Source: Trichaptum fuscoviolaceum
Lineage: Eukaryota > Basidiomycota > Agaricomycetes > Hymenochaetales > Trichaptaceae
Assembly: GCA_910574455.1 (NCBI GenBank)
Contig: CAJSYZ010000007.1
Coordinates: 3,541,773 to 3,605,772 of the forward strand
DNA: 64,000 nucleotides
Direction of reading: 5' to 3'
The notes beneath the pieces were generated by a model that saw only the letters and a list, made by a program, of their open reading frames with translations, was not told the DNA's origin and ran no database searches. Numbering within the stretch: the first letter of the stretch is position 1; each line of letters opens with the position of its first letter. This document shows positions 20,885 through 31,948 of this stretch, in pieces. The position numbers and the translations under genes are program-made.

Positions 20885-22229
20885 CTGACACAATCCGTGT
20901 CCTTCAGTGGAATGCTGCCCACTCATTAGCAGCAATTCATTCTCTTTTTCCTCTCCTTGCTGATAACCCCCGCCCCCCACACCTATTGCTTATCCAGGAA
21001 CCGCCCTGGTACAAAATTGGTACCCAACCCTCACTGACTAACCCAGATGGAGATGATGTCTTCAATGTCCCCTCTATTCCAGGTTACGTCCCCTGCCTCC
21101 CACCGGCCACCCGTCCGCAAGTGGTTACTTACGTTTCACGGTCCCTCCCAACACATTCATGGTCTATCGTCGGTGCAGCGTCACATGGCACTGATGTCCT
21201 GACTATTGAGGTTCGCTCTACCCATACTGTCCGCCTCTGCAACTACTACGGTCAGCAGGCTCCAGAACGCACCGCCCCAACCCCCACTTACCCAGGTGAG
21301 TCGTTTCTCTTCAATCTCACCCCGGCAATAGCCGCTTCCCTAACGATTGCTGGCGACTTCAATCGCCGGCATCGTTCCTGGTCAGAGTTGCCATGTTCCA
21401 ATGCCGAGTCAAATAGGGGGCAACCCTTGGATGACTTCTTCCGAGAGCATGGACATGAGCCTGCCCATCACCCAGATGTGGACACTCGTCCGGGTAAAGA
21501 TGGGCCGCGTTGTCCGATCGATATGGTCTGGACTGCGCCCAACATCCCACCAGAGCAGGTGATGGATACATTCACCAGCTCCCACTCCGCTCTCTCAGAC
21601 CACACCCTACTTACATGGGAGGTGCCAGTTGGACCATTCGTCCACCTTCCACGGCCCCCCAGACTGTCTAATGATGACAGAGAGGCGTGGTGTGCTACTG
21701 CCTTTCCCTTGCTGCATGAGGCGTTCGCGCTTCCTGCATCAGACAAGGCTGAACTAGATGCCAAAGCCAAAGCCATTCAATCTGCAATGGTGGCGGCAAT
21801 GGAATCAATGACTAAACCCAGAAAGCGCTCCAAGACAGAGGTCCCATGGTGGTCCCCTGAGTGCTCATCCTCACTCGCGGCAATTAAGGACGCCCCTACC
21901 GCCCGTTTGCGCGCCGCTGCTAAACGCGCCTTCAAAGCCACCACCAGAGCAGCGCGTCGCGTGTTCTATGCAGAACAGGTCAAAGACGCCAATTCCACCA
22001 ACATCTGGAGCTGGGCCAAGCGTGGCCTTGGTATCCGCCCTACTCCTGTGCCTTCGCTGAGGAAACCAGATGGCACCTTCACCACCACTGAGCAGGAGAA
22101 AGCTGAGTTGTTCCATTCTACCTACTTTCCTCCTCCCCCACCACTTCCAGCAGCAGGCTTACGCCCGCTGCCCCCACCTTCTGCAGCGGCGCCTCCCATA
22201 CTCATGAAAGAGCTTATGGACGCCCTGGC
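20881..22229 (+). pseudogene. LINE-B ORF2 part 1: APE-type endonuclease
   Basis: Starts at ATG 20881, in ATGA overlap with ORF1. Endonuclease motifs are visible: WNAAHS (Asn11), IQEPPW (Glu40), GDFNRRH (Asp159/Asn161) and SDHT (Ser239-His241). This domain nicks target DNA. Part 1 covers residues 1-450. The Gypsy inserted at 22230 duplicated CTGGC and the frame resumes without shift at 28940. The frame that continues to 22377 past the junction is LTR translation. Confidence 0.85.
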
Positions 22230-23046
22230 TGTCGAGATCCCAGGCCCCTTTTCTCATTTTCCGCACTTTCCCGCCAAGGATCCCGACATGAGCAGACAAA
22301 CCCGCGGGGAGAATCCCGCCATTGGATTCCCCGCGCGAAACCTCATTCCCAAATCGCACGATCCCATGCTCACGTGACTTATCCCACACCACCGTCCCGG
22401 CAACCATGCACGCATACACACACTCATTTACGACGACCCGCCACGGCACACGTACATTCACTTATCAACATACGCTCATTAATCCGCTAGTACCTCAAGG
22501 TGACGACCTGCAACAGTCTGGCATACCTAGTCTGGCTAGTCGCGGCCCCGGACCGGACGCTGACGTCCACGGACAGGCCGTAGCCATCTGGAGAGACGGG
22601 ATGGACATGCCTAGCATTGCGGTCGTAGCATGTATCGTTTGTAGTAGATAGGTGCGCATTGCGCAAGGACACTTAGCGTAGATTAACTATACAGTCTTTA
22701 CGAAGTAGATAAATAGCTGTAGGCATCGTAAGGAGCACCCCACTTTTGACCTCTTGTGGAGTGCTTCCTTAGGTGCGATCTCTCTCTTTTCTCCTGTGTA
22801 GTTAGTTGCGCAATACTTACTTGTGGAGTGCTTCCTTAGGGATCCGCTTACTTGACGTTCAAACAGTGAAGAGTCCTAGCTGGCCTTGAGAATCCCGCGA
22901 CGCGCCTGGATAGAATCCCGCGCGTTTCCCGCCTGAATTCCCACGCTCGTTCCCAGTCGCGAATCCAGATTCCCGAACGCGGGTTCTTGTCGCGAATTCC
23001 AGTTTCCCGAAACTGTTTCCCGCTACAATTCCCGACGGTCGTAACA
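22230..23046 (+). repeat. 5' LTR of Gypsy-1
   Basis: TG at 22230, CA at 23046. It contains the inferred promoter and R start (22708-22752) and a short GAATCCCGC-type repeat cluster in U5 (about 22885-23040), the likely ancestor of the expanded blocks in the giant LTR. Confidence 0.92.
22708..22752 (+). promoter_or_regulatory. Gypsy-1 TATA-like box and transcript start
   Basis: GATAAATAG (22708-22716) lies about 33 bases before ACTTTTGACCT (22742-22752), the segment complementary to the priming site. The start at 22742 is inferred from this spacing and from the parallel sequences in the gag-only and TRIM elements. Confidence 0.68.
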
Positions 23047-23048
23047 TT

Positions 23049-23059
23049 AGGTCAAAAGT
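23049..23059 (+). promoter_or_regulatory. Gypsy-1 self-priming site
   Basis: AGGTCAAAAGT, two bases inside the 5' LTR, pairs perfectly over 11 bp with 22742-22752. It does not begin with TGG, the usual mark of a tRNA 3'-end priming site. Confidence 0.75.
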
Positions 23060-23135
23060 CCTGGCTCACCGCCGCTCGGACTCGACACCCTCACGCTCTT
23101 TACTTCTACCCCCGCACCCGTACCGCCGACCAGCG

Positions 23136-24344
23136 ATGTCGTCCCACCAGGAATGGGGAGGACTCGCAGATACCTTCGCTTTCCCGTCCCCAAGCTCCTC
23201 GATGGAGGAAGACAAACTCCAGCCCATCCTTGATCGCCTCGACACCCTCGAAAAACGCTACTCCAAGCTAGTCAACGAACACAATCAGGTTCAGAACACA
23301 GTCGCCCAGCTCAAGCACGCCAACCGGGCGTTAGAAGCCCAAATCGCGAGCCAGCCCGCCTCCCCGTCTGGGGGTGGAGCAGGGCTCAAGATGAAACTTC
23401 CCGACACCTTCGAAGGCGAACAAGCCAAGCTGGAGAACTGGATTCACCAGATTAAGCTCTACCTGTTCGGACAACATCCGGGACTAGACGAAACCCGCAA
23501 GGTCGCATTCGCTCTGATGCTACTGTGGGGGCCGGCGCAAGACTGGGCACGACCCATTCTAGATCGACTCCAGGACATCCCGACACCGCCAGAAGCCGCC
23601 AGCCTGGAGGCCCTGTTCACCGCCCTTCGCGCCTCTTACGGGGAAATCGATGCAGACAAAGCCGCAGCCGACAAGCTGATGCGCCTACGCCAGACAGGAA
23701 CGGTCGCCGAGTTTGCGTCGCAATTCCGTGCCCTCCAAGCCCTCACCGGGTGGCCCAAGGACGCAACGACGGATGTCATCTACCTCGACATGTTCCGGAA
23801 GGGACTCAAAGACCAGGTTCGCCAGCACATCGCCAGCACAGAGGCGAAGGATATGAAATTCGATGCCTACGTCAATTGGGTTTCCGAGACGGACGAGAAG
23901 CTAAGGCTCGCACACGCCTATGGACCAGTATCCAAGCCAGCGGCTACGCCCCGAAGCAATCCCGGCACCACTAGTTCAGCTCCGCGTACGATCCCGACTG
24001 CGGGCGCAAGCTCAACGAAGGATCCCAACGCAATGGAGATTGACAGGGTGCGCCGGGAGCGCAGGAGTAAGGGACTATGCTACTACTGCGGAGAGAAAGA
24101 CCATTTGGTGAGCGATTGCCCAACGCGACCGCCATCCCGAAACCTAAAGGCTACGAAATCCGCGTCCCCGTCGAGCCCCTCGCCCCCCGCGCTCCAGTCG
24201 TTCGAAGAAACGCTCAAACGTATGGCGGAACAGTACGTCCAGAATGTGCAGCAGTCCGTGCTACAGAACGCATTCGCCGCCATGACGCCCGCCGCCAAGA
24301 ACGTTCACAATCCCGAAGCCCCGCCCCCAGCGGATTTTCAGTAG
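23136..24344 (+). CDS. Gypsy-1 gag (402 aa)
   Basis: ATG at 23136, 89 bp after the LTR. A coiled-coil-like segment (about residues 25-75) is followed by a retrotransposon gag capsid domain (about 90-250; FEGEQAKLENWIHQIKLYL, WGPAQDWARPIL, VAEFASQFRAL) and one CCHC knuckle (CYYCGEKDHLVSDC, about 313-326). The tail is Ser/Pro-rich. It forms the virus-like particle and binds RNA. The stop TAG is at 24342-24344; pol overlaps in the -1 frame. I found no convincing slippery heptamer in the overlap. Confidence 0.88.
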   Translation: MSSHQEWGGLADTFAFPSPSSSMEEDKLQPILDRLDTLEKRYSKLVNEHNQVQNTVAQLKHANRALEAQIASQPASPSGGGAGLKMKLPDTFEGEQAKLENWIHQIKLYLFGQHPGLDETRKVAFALMLLWGPAQDWARPILDRLQDIPTPPEAASLEALFTALRASYGEIDADKAAADKLMRLRQTGTVAEFASQFRALQALTGWPKDATTDVIYLDMFRKGLKDQVRQHIASTEAKDMKFDAYVNWVSETDEKLRLAHAYGPVSKPAATPRSNPGTTSSAPRTIPTAGASSTKDPNAMEIDRVRRERRSKGLCYYCGEKDHLVSDCPTRPPSRNLKATKSASPSSPSPPALQSFEETLKRMAEQYVQNVQQSVLQNAFAAMTPAAKNVHNPEAPPPADFQ

Positions 24345-27300
24345 GGTCGTATTGCTCAGTCGCGCCCTATACGACCCAACCGCCCTTGTGGCCGAAGAAC
24401 TCTCTTAATAATGGTCCCTTGTATTTAACCATCTCTACAATAGACCGTCGTCTTCGACGACATTTGAAGTTCCCGGTACAGGTTAGCGACGGAAAAACGG
24501 ATGCCTTAGCCACAGTAATGTTAGACAGCGGTGCGTCGGGAACTTTCATAAATTCCCGCTACGTTTCGCGACACGGACTCCAGACCCGGGACTTGGTAAT
24601 CCCGATACTTTTGCGCAACGCGGACAATTCCCCGAACGCGATTCAACGCATCACCAAGGAAGTAGTCCTCAACGTCGAGATGAAGGGACACTTAGAACAG
24701 TTGACCATGGCCGTTGCGGATATTGGCGACGACGATATTATCATGGGGATCGACTGGTTGCGGCACCATAACCCAACCATTGACTGGACCAACGATGTGG
24801 TCGATCTCAACCGCTGCCCGCCCCAGTGTGACAACCAGCAACGCCTGGTCCCGCTTCCCCGCCTCGCCATAGCAGAAGAAGTCGAGACCCCCTGGGGGCC
24901 CGACAGGACCCAGGCCGAATGGGAAGCTGTCCCACCGGGATTTCGGTACTCAGAAAAATATTGGGACCAGTACCACGACGCCGAATCCTACTTCGTCACG
25001 ACGGACGACCATTTCGCGTACAAAATTGCCGCCTCGTACACCCACTCCCAGGCCATCGCTGAGAAGTCTGCGGTGAAGGAAGGCGAGAAAACCTTCGAAG
25101 AACTAGTTCCCCCCGAATTCCGTGAGTTTGCCGACGTTTTCTCGAAAGTTGAATCCGAAAGGCTTCCACTGCGCAAGCCGTATGACCACGCCATAGATTT
25201 AGAACCCGGGAAGGTTCCCCCGTACAGCAAAATCTATCCCTTGGCCCCAGCCGAACGCGATGCCCTTCGCGAATTCGTTGACGAAAACCTGCGCAAGGGG
25301 TACATACGACCTTCGAAATCCCCTGCAGCGGCTCCCGTCTTCTTTATCAAGAAAAAGGATGGAACCTTGCGCATGGTAGTCGATTACCGACGACTGAACG
25401 ACATCACGGTCAAGAATCGATACCCGCTTCCCCTCACGATGGAACTCGTAGACGTGCTGCAAAAGGCGAAGGTTTTCACGACTCTAGATTTACGATGGGG
25501 CTACCACAATGTGCGACTGAAGCAAGGCGACGAGTGGAAGGCTGCATTTTGGACTCAGGCAGGACATTTCGAACCAACGGTGATGACATTCGGGCTCACG
25601 AATGCCCCGGCGACCTTCCAGCACATGATGAACGATATCTTCAAAGATCTCATTGGAGTATACGTGATCATCTATCTTGACGACTTGCTAATCTTTTCCG
25701 AAGATGAATCGCAGCACGATGAACACGTACGGGAAGTCCTTAAACGGCTACGCGAAAACGACTTGTTCTGCAAACCCGAAAAGTGCAAATTCAAACAGAC
25801 TTCCGTCGAGTATCTCGGGATGATTATTTCGCAGGGAAAGGTGGCGATGGATCCCGCCAAAGTACAGGCTGTCCTCGACTGGCCTACCCCGAAAAAGGTG
25901 AAAGACATTCAAGCCTTCCTAGGGTTCGCGAATTTCTATCGACGCTTTATTCGGGATTTCTCGCACATCGTCAAACCGCTCACGACACTGCTGAAGAAGG
26001 ACGTTCGCTGGGCCTGGACGGAAAACCAGCAGTTCGCTTTCGACTATCTCAAGCACATGTTCACGACCGCCCCCGTCCTGATGATGCCAGACATGTCGCG
26101 ACAATTCATCGTGGAATGCGACGCCTCTGATTTCGCGACCGGCGCGGTCTTGTCCCAGGAAGGCGACGACGGGCTGATACATCCGGTCGCCTTTTTCTCG
26201 AAATCCCTCAATGATGCGGAACGCAACTACGAGATTTATGACAAGGAGCTACTCGCGATTATTAGAGCTCTGGACGAGTGGCGACATTATCTCGAAGGTG
26301 CGAGCCATAAACTCGATATCGTGTCTGACCACAAGAATCTGCTATATTTCTCTGAATCCCAAACGCTGACGCGACGCCAAGCCCGGTGGAGTCTGTTCCT
26401 CACTCGCTTCGACTTTACGATTCGCCATCGCCCAGGGCGACTCGGGGGCAAACCCGACGCCATGTCACGACGCGTCGATCTTCAACCCGAAGGCGAAGAC
26501 AACACGGGACGGACCCTCTTGACCCCCGAAATGTTTCGACTAAAGGCAATTCGTCAGGGAATGACACAGGTACACGGGGATCAGGCCCTCCTACGACGCA
26601 TTCGTAAGTCAGATCAGTATGAAGACGAACTGGTGGATGCAATTGAGTTGGTCAAGTCCAAGGCGCCCCGAGTCCTGACCAAGGAACTTGAGGACTGGAG
26701 CACCGAAGAAGGCCTCATCCTGTACCAGGGTAAGGTTTACGTCCCGAAAGACGAGACCATTCGCCGGGACGTGGTGAAGACCTACCACGATAGTCTCCCC
26801 GCCGGACATCCTGGACGTTGGAAAACGTTTGAGATGGTAAGCCGCAACTACTGGTGGCCTGGGATGTCTAACTTCGTAGAACGATACGTTTCGGGATGCG
26901 ATACTTGCGCACGCACGAAGAACCGATCCCAACGCCCGGTAGGACTCCTGCAACCGAACGAAATCCCGCAGGGCCCCTGGCAGGCGATTTCGTGCGATTT
27001 CATCACCCAGCTCCCCCGATCCGAGGATTACGACGCCATTTTCGTGGTGGTCGACCGTCTCACCAAGCAAGCGCATTTTATCCCGACCACGTCTGACGTC
27101 GATGCACCGGAAACTGCAGAACTCTTCCTGCAACACGTCTGGAAGCTGCACGGAACCCCCCGCCAGATTATATCCGACCGAGGACCACAGTTTGTCACAC
27201 AGTTCATGAAAGCCCTCTTTTCCCGACTCGGTATCAAGGGTACCACGTCGACTGCGTATCACCCGCAGACGGATGGGCAAACCGAAAGGGTAAACCAGGA

Positions 27301-28264
27301 GCTGGAACAATATTTACGGGCTTTCATAGATACACGACAAGAAAACTGGGCCGGATTACTCCCAATGGCAGAGTTCGCGCACAACACAAAAGCGCACGCG
27401 GCAACACGACAATCCCCGTTCGCGCTTGTCTACGGCTACAATCCCGAATTCACGATTGCCCCGAGCGACGGCCTGTCCACGGTCCCCGCCGCGGACGCAC
27501 GACTACAGGAGCTTCAGCAGGCACAGGAAGAGGCAAGAGCGGCTTTGGAGGTTGCGGCAGAGCGCATGAAGCAGCACTACGATCAGGCCAGGAACGAGGC
27601 CCCGCAGTACGCAGTCGGGGATAAAGTATGGCTCGAGGCGACGAACGTTCGGCGACCGGGAGCGCGCAAATTATTACCGAAACGACTAGGGCCGTATAAA
27701 GTGAAGGCAAAGCTAAGTGACCTCACCTACGAACTCGAACTCCCCGCGTCGCTGAAGATTCATCCCGTATTTCACGTATCGCTGCTCTCGCCATACCACA
27801 AAGACGACATTCCCGGTCGAACGCAACCCCCGCCGCCCCCAGTCGAAGTAGAAGGAGATCTGGAGTACGAGGTGGAAGAGGTTCTGGATGCTAGACGGTT
27901 TAGACGGAGATTTGAATATTTGGTACAATGGAAGGGATATTCGAGCGCGGAAGATACATGGATTCCCGCAAAGGATATGGGTAATGCAAAGGCTAAAATT
28001 CGCAGTTTCTATCGAAAACACCCGGACGCCCCTCGAGAAGTCAACGCTATCGAGCTCTGTGACCTGAGCAAGATTCAAGCTTGGCGCCCCGGAGTTGCGC
28101 CTTTGGAGGGGGGTAATGTCGAGATCCCAGGCCCCTTTTCTCATTTTCCGCACTTTCCCGCCAAGGATCCCGACATGAGCAGACAAACCCGCAGGGAGAA
28201 TCCCGCCATTGGATTCCCCGCGCGAAACCTCATTCCCGAATCGCACGATCCCATGCTCACGTGA
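24077..28264 (+). CDS. Gypsy-1 pol (protease, RT, RNase H, integrase, chromodomain)
   Basis: Long open frame in the -1 frame relative to gag; the given start is the first ATG in the overlap, and real expression may use frameshifting or reinitiation. In order: protease (MLDSGASG near 24520), reverse transcriptase (YLDD at 25673-25684), RNase H (VECDASDFATG, YDKELLAII, SDHKNL), integrase with an HHCC-type zinc finger (ending CDTCART) and a D,D-35-E core (CDFITQLP, SDRGPQF, then GQTERVNQ), and a chromodomain near 27862-27985 (YEVEEVLDARR, YLVQWKGYSSAEDTWIP). Chromodomains can steer integration to modified histones. The frame continues 148 bp into the 3' LTR before its stop. Confidence 0.92.
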   Translation: MLLLRRERPFGERLPNATAIPKPKGYEIRVPVEPLAPRAPVVRRNAQTYGGTVRPECAAVRATERIRRHDARRQERSQSRSPAPSGFSVGSYCSVAPYTTQPPLWPKNSLNNGPLYLTISTIDRRLRRHLKFPVQVSDGKTDALATVMLDSGASGTFINSRYVSRHGLQTRDLVIPILLRNADNSPNAIQRITKEVVLNVEMKGHLEQLTMAVADIGDDDIIMGIDWLRHHNPTIDWTNDVVDLNRCPPQCDNQQRLVPLPRLAIAEEVETPWGPDRTQAEWEAVPPGFRYSEKYWDQYHDAESYFVTTDDHFAYKIAASYTHSQAIAEKSAVKEGEKTFEELVPPEFREFADVFSKVESERLPLRKPYDHAIDLEPGKVPPYSKIYPLAPAERDALREFVDENLRKGYIRPSKSPAAAPVFFIKKKDGTLRMVVDYRRLNDITVKNRYPLPLTMELVDVLQKAKVFTTLDLRWGYHNVRLKQGDEWKAAFWTQAGHFEPTVMTFGLTNAPATFQHMMNDIFKDLIGVYVIIYLDDLLIFSEDESQHDEHVREVLKRLRENDLFCKPEKCKFKQTSVEYLGMIISQGKVAMDPAKVQAVLDWPTPKKVKDIQAFLGFANFYRRFIRDFSHIVKPLTTLLKKDVRWAWTENQQFAFDYLKHMFTTAPVLMMPDMSRQFIVECDASDFATGAVLSQEGDDGLIHPVAFFSKSLNDAERNYEIYDKELLAIIRALDEWRHYLEGASHKLDIVSDHKNLLYFSESQTLTRRQARWSLFLTRFDFTIRHRPGRLGGKPDAMSRRVDLQPEGEDNTGRTLLTPEMFRLKAIRQGMTQVHGDQALLRRIRKSDQYEDELVDAIELVKSKAPRVLTKELEDWSTEEGLILYQGKVYVPKDETIRRDVVKTYHDSLPAGHPGRWKTFEMVSRNYWWPGMSNFVERYVSGCDTCARTKNRSQRPVGLLQPNEIPQGPWQAISCDFITQLPRSEDYDAIFVVVDRLTKQAHFIPTTSDVDAPETAELFLQHVWKLHGTPRQIISDRGPQFVTQFMKALFSRLGIKGTTSTAYHPQTDGQTERVNQELEQYLRAFIDTRQENWAGLLPMAEFAHNTKAHAATRQSPFALVYGYNPEFTIAPSDGLSTVPAADARLQELQQAQEEARAALEVAAERMKQHYDQARNEAPQYAVGDKVWLEATNVRRPGARKLLPKRLGPYKVKAKLSDLTYELELPASLKIHPVFHVSLLSPYHKDDIPGRTQPPPPPVEVEGDLEYEVEEVLDARRFRRRFEYLVQWKGYSSAEDTWIPAKDMGNAKAKIRSFYRKHPDAPREVNAIELCDLSKIQAWRPGVAPLEGGNVEIPGPFSHFPHFPAKDPDMSRQTRRENPAIGFPARNLIPESHDPMLT
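28100..28116 (+). promoter_or_regulatory. Gypsy-1 polypurine tract
   Basis: CCTTTGGAGGGGGGTAA directly before the 3' LTR; identical to the tract of the gag-only element. Confidence 0.85.
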
Positions 28265-28934
28265 CTTATCCCGCACCACCGTCCCAGCAACCATGCACGC
28301 ATACACACACTCATTTACGACGACCCGCCACGGCACACGTACATTCACTTATCAACATACGCTCATTAATCCGCTAGTACCTCAAGGTGACGACCTGCAA
28401 CAGTCTGGCATACCTAGTCTGGCTAGTCGCGGCCCCGGACCGGACGCTGACGTCCACGGACAGGCCGTAGCCATCTGGAGAGACGGGATGGACATGCCTA
28501 GCATTGCGGTCGTAGCATGTATCGTTTGTAGTAGATAGGTGCGCATTGCGCAAGGACACTTAGCGTAGATTAACTATACAGTCTTTACGAAGTAGATAAA
28601 TAGCTGTAGGCATCGTAAGGAGCACCCCACTTTTGACCTCTTGTGGAGTGCTTCCTTAGGTGCGATCTCTCTCTTTTCTCCTGTGTAGTTAGTTGCGCAA
28701 TACTTACTTGTGGAGTGCTTCCTTAGGGATCCGCTTACTTGACGTTCAAAGCAGTGAAGAGTCCTAGCTGGCCTTGAGAATCCCGTGACGCGCCTGGATA
28801 GAATCCCGCGCATTTCCCGCCTGAATTCCCACGCTCGTTCCCAGTCGCGAATCCAGATTCCCGAACGCGGGTTCTTGTCGCGAATTCCAGTTTCCCGAAA
28901 CTGTTTCCCGCTACAATTCCCGACGGTCGTAACA
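28117..28934 (+). repeat. 3' LTR of Gypsy-1
   Basis: 818 bp, about 99% identical to the 5' LTR, followed by target duplication CTGGC. The first 148 bp also encode the pol C-terminus. Confidence 0.92.
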
Positions 28935-28939
28935 CTGGC

Positions 28940-29969
28940 CGGCACCTCCAACTTGTCTGCTCCTGGCCCCTCGGGCGTCGGATACCGTCCCCTCAAATGG
29001 GTGATTGGATCCTTCGCTAAGGAGGTGCTATCTTTGTTCAATGACTGTCTGCGCTTGGGCCACCACCCAGCGTGCTGGCAGATAACAAAGGTAGTAATGC
29101 TCAGGAAGCCAAACAAGAAGGACCAATTCTCTCCTTGGTCATACAGACCGATTACTCTTGAGGAGACCTTAGGGAAACTCCTTGAGAAGATTCTTGCTAA
29201 CCGTCTCCAGTTTCTGGCTAACACTCAGAACTGGCTTCCCCCAAACCAGTATGGCGGTCGTCAAGGACACTCTGTCTATGACGCCGCCCAACGCCTTTTA
29301 CAGATTGTGGAGAAAGCCCAGTCGGAAGACAAAGTGTGTTCTGTCCTAGCGGTGGACATACAAGGCTTCTTTGACTCGGTCCATCCACAACACCTCCACC
29401 ACCGGCTCTTGGAGTTAGGTTGTTCGCCAGACATGGCGGACTGGTGCCTTTCTTTTATGACCGGGCGGGAGGCTGCTATCTCCTTTGATGGCACCACACT
29501 CCCTAGTGTCCGTAAACCGGACTTTGGGACGCCTCAGGGCTCCCCTGTCTCACCCATTCTCTCCACTCTTTTTGCAGCTATTGCGATTCAGCGGTTCCAC
29601 CACCCTGACTGCGAGCTCCTAGCATACGTCGACGACCACATGATTGCCATCACTGGCTCATCAGTCACCGCCAACTGCAGGAACTTAGTAGGCGCTTACC
29701 ACCACCTCAACTCGCTCTTCAACGACATCAATCTCAACATCGAGACTGCGAAGACCGAGCTCCTCCATTTCCACCCCCCTGGGCGTCGCCACAGATATCG
29801 CGGCTGGGACTCCCGGGGCGTCCAACTCGACGAGGACACTCTCATTAAACCCTCCATCCCACTTCGGTGGTTGGGGATCTGGTGGGACCCGGCCTTGTCT
29901 TTCAAACCCCATGTTGAGCGCATGTGCTCCAAGGGCCTCTCAACACTCGCTGCCATTCGCCTGCTCGCC
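28940..29969 (+). pseudogene. LINE-B ORF2 part 2: reverse transcriptase
   Basis: Continues ORF2 in frame (residues 450-793) from the Gypsy target site. Reverse transcriptase motifs are visible: WSYRPITLEETLGKLLEK, the catalytic Asp589 in LAVDIQGFFD, GTPQGSPVSP, and YVDD at residues 679-682 (29625-29636). This domain copies LINE RNA at the nicked target. It is cut at 29969 by the fold-back element (duplication GCTCGCC). The part is undamaged internally. Confidence 0.87.
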
Positions 29970-30019
29970 CACTGCTGCCAGCTATCTGATTGAATGAACT
30001 GCAGCATTACAGCAAAACA

Positions 30020-31274
30020 TTTATTACTTCAAGTGCAGCAAATACTGATTGAAGCATTAATTAGAAAACCAGCCTTGCTGCCCCTCTAATACATGAAATG
30101 TAGACCTAGCCTGCAAACTGTATTGGGAATATACTACTGGATAATTAAATAATGCAGCTGCATACCCACCGCTTTTTTGAGTTAATTATAGCATTCAGGC
30201 ACTACTGATTGACAGCTTGCTGTAATGCATCAGAAAATCATAATTTCTGCCCATTTTGGGATATGAGGCATGCCAGGGTCCAGGACCCTGAGGTCCAGAT
30301 CACTTGGTGCCTGTTGCCGCTTTGGGGGTGTGAGAATAAATTCAAATTAACCTTTGCAGGCCCTACAGGCCTTTAAAAATAGCGCAAAAATAGCCAATAA
30401 ATCAGAAAATAATCCTGGGCACTGCCGCTTTGCCCTAGCGTGGGAATTACGCTTCCGGACGACCATATTAGGGTGCCATTATGCTCTGGGCCCTCCTGGG
30501 CCCTTCCTAAAGCGGTTAAAATCATTATAAAATAGATAAATATATTCATTTGCACCTGCATATATGCAGGCTTCCCCTGGGCTTACCAGCAGCCAATAAA
30601 ATACACTAAAATCAGAATATATTAGTAAAAGCATATTCAAGATGATCTGGATGGCTAGATATGGTAATACCAGCTGGAAACATATGTAGAACATCAAAAC
30701 ATGTTCTATTTTTACTGCTACACATATGGGGCTCATTGAACCACATTGGGATACCTCCGGGATGCAAATTTTGATGGGATTCTAATGGGACGTACTAGAG
30801 GAGCTGAAACGGGCTTCAACGGCGCCAAAATATGCATTTCATGTATTGTTACAAATTATTCTTTTATTTAAATGTTTTTTTTGTTACAGCACTTCTACTG
30901 CACGTAAAGGCATGTACAAATAGTCGAAATGGTACTAAACGACGAGGAGAACAATAATCTGAGCTTAGAATAGCTACGTAAGGGCTATATATAGCTCTAA
31001 CACACTAACTATTTTCGGAGTGCATACAATTATTGTTAGTCTCTCATATTCATGTATATACACTGTGTCTATGTTCTGATAGCTTTAATTAGCTCTCTAT
31101 ATATATCTCTCATGCTGTACGAGGTTTCGCGGCAATCGGAGCTCATTTCAAATTGATATAAGGCATACAAGTTTGGGAAAGATGGGTCAATTTTAATTTA
31201 TTGAGGCGGTTATGGGTCAGGCACATAGTGCCAGACATTCACTATGAGTATCCTAAACATAATCCAAATGCATG
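30020..31274 (+). repeat. P1 left arm (1255 bp)
   Basis: Reverse complement of 31401-31948 plus 37776-38480. I noticed one substitution (near 30818) and one 2-bp indel (GCGC versus GC near 30377). Near-identity implies youth or gene conversion. No coding frame is supported. Confidence 0.85.
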
Positions 31275-31400
31275 TTTGAGGTAAAGAGTGAATCTGTAAG
31301 TTATATGTGTTTCTGACATAACATGTACATTCTGATATCACACATAGCATCTCATCCTACAATTTTGCATATAACTTACAGTTTCCACCTGCATCTCGAG
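31275..31400. repeat. P1 loop (126 bp)
   Basis: Unique spacer between the arms, containing its own smaller inverted repeat (CTGTAAGTTATATG / CATATAACTTACAG). The loop is in the opposite orientation in P2 at 45910-46035. Confidence 0.83.
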
Positions 31401-31948
31401 CATGCATTTGGATTATGTTTAGGATACTCATAGTGAATGTCTGGCACTATGTGCCTGACCCATAACCGCCTCAATAAATTAAAATTGACCCATCTTTCCC
31501 AAACTTGTATGCCTTATATCAATTTGAAATGAGCTCCGATTGCCGCGAAACCTCGTACAGCATGAGAGATATATATAGAGAGCTAATTAAAGCTATCAGA
31601 ACATAGACACAGTGTATATACATGAATATGAGAGACTAACAATAATTGTATGCACTCCGAAAATAGTTAGTGTGTTAGAGCTATATATAGCCCTTACGTA
31701 GCTATTCTAAGCTCAGATTATTGTTCTCCTCGTCGTTTAGTACCATTTCGACTATTTGTACATGCCTTTACGTGCAGTAGAAGTGCTGTAACAAAAAAAA
31801 CATTTAAATAAAAGAATAATTTGTAACAATACATGAAATGCATATTTTGGCGCCGTCGAAGCCCGTTTCAGCTCCTCTAGTACGTCCCATTAGAATCCCA
31901 TCAAAATTTGCATCCCGGAGGTATCCCAATGTGGTTCAATGAGCCCCA
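31401..31948 (-). repeat. P1 right arm, inner part
   Basis: Inverted copy of the inner left arm, interrupted at 31948 by Copia-1 (duplication CCCCA). The outer part continues at 37776-38480. Confidence 0.85.

Larger units (their letters stand above)
22230..28934 (+). mobile_element. Complete chromodomain Gypsy retrotransposon (Gypsy-1)
   Basis: 817/818-bp LTRs begin TGTCGAGATC and end GGTCGTAACA. The flanks carry a 5-bp duplication CTGGC (22225-22229, 28935-28939) within LINE ORF2. The interior has gag, then pol with protease, reverse transcriptase, RNase H, integrase and a C-terminal chromodomain, in the order of chromoviruses. The LTRs differ by about seven changes, so it is somewhat older than the gag-only array. 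Frames appear intact, so it may be competent. Confidence 0.93.

Noticed and set aside
24077..24344. Programmed -1 frameshift heptamer in the Gypsy gag/pol overlap
   Set aside because: The frames fit a -1 shift, but I could not find a canonical X XXY YYZ site; the mechanism is left open.
30373..30736. Small ORFs (62-85 codons) repeated in the fold-back arms
   Set aside because: They recur only because the arms recur; AT-rich, no domain and no independent coding support.
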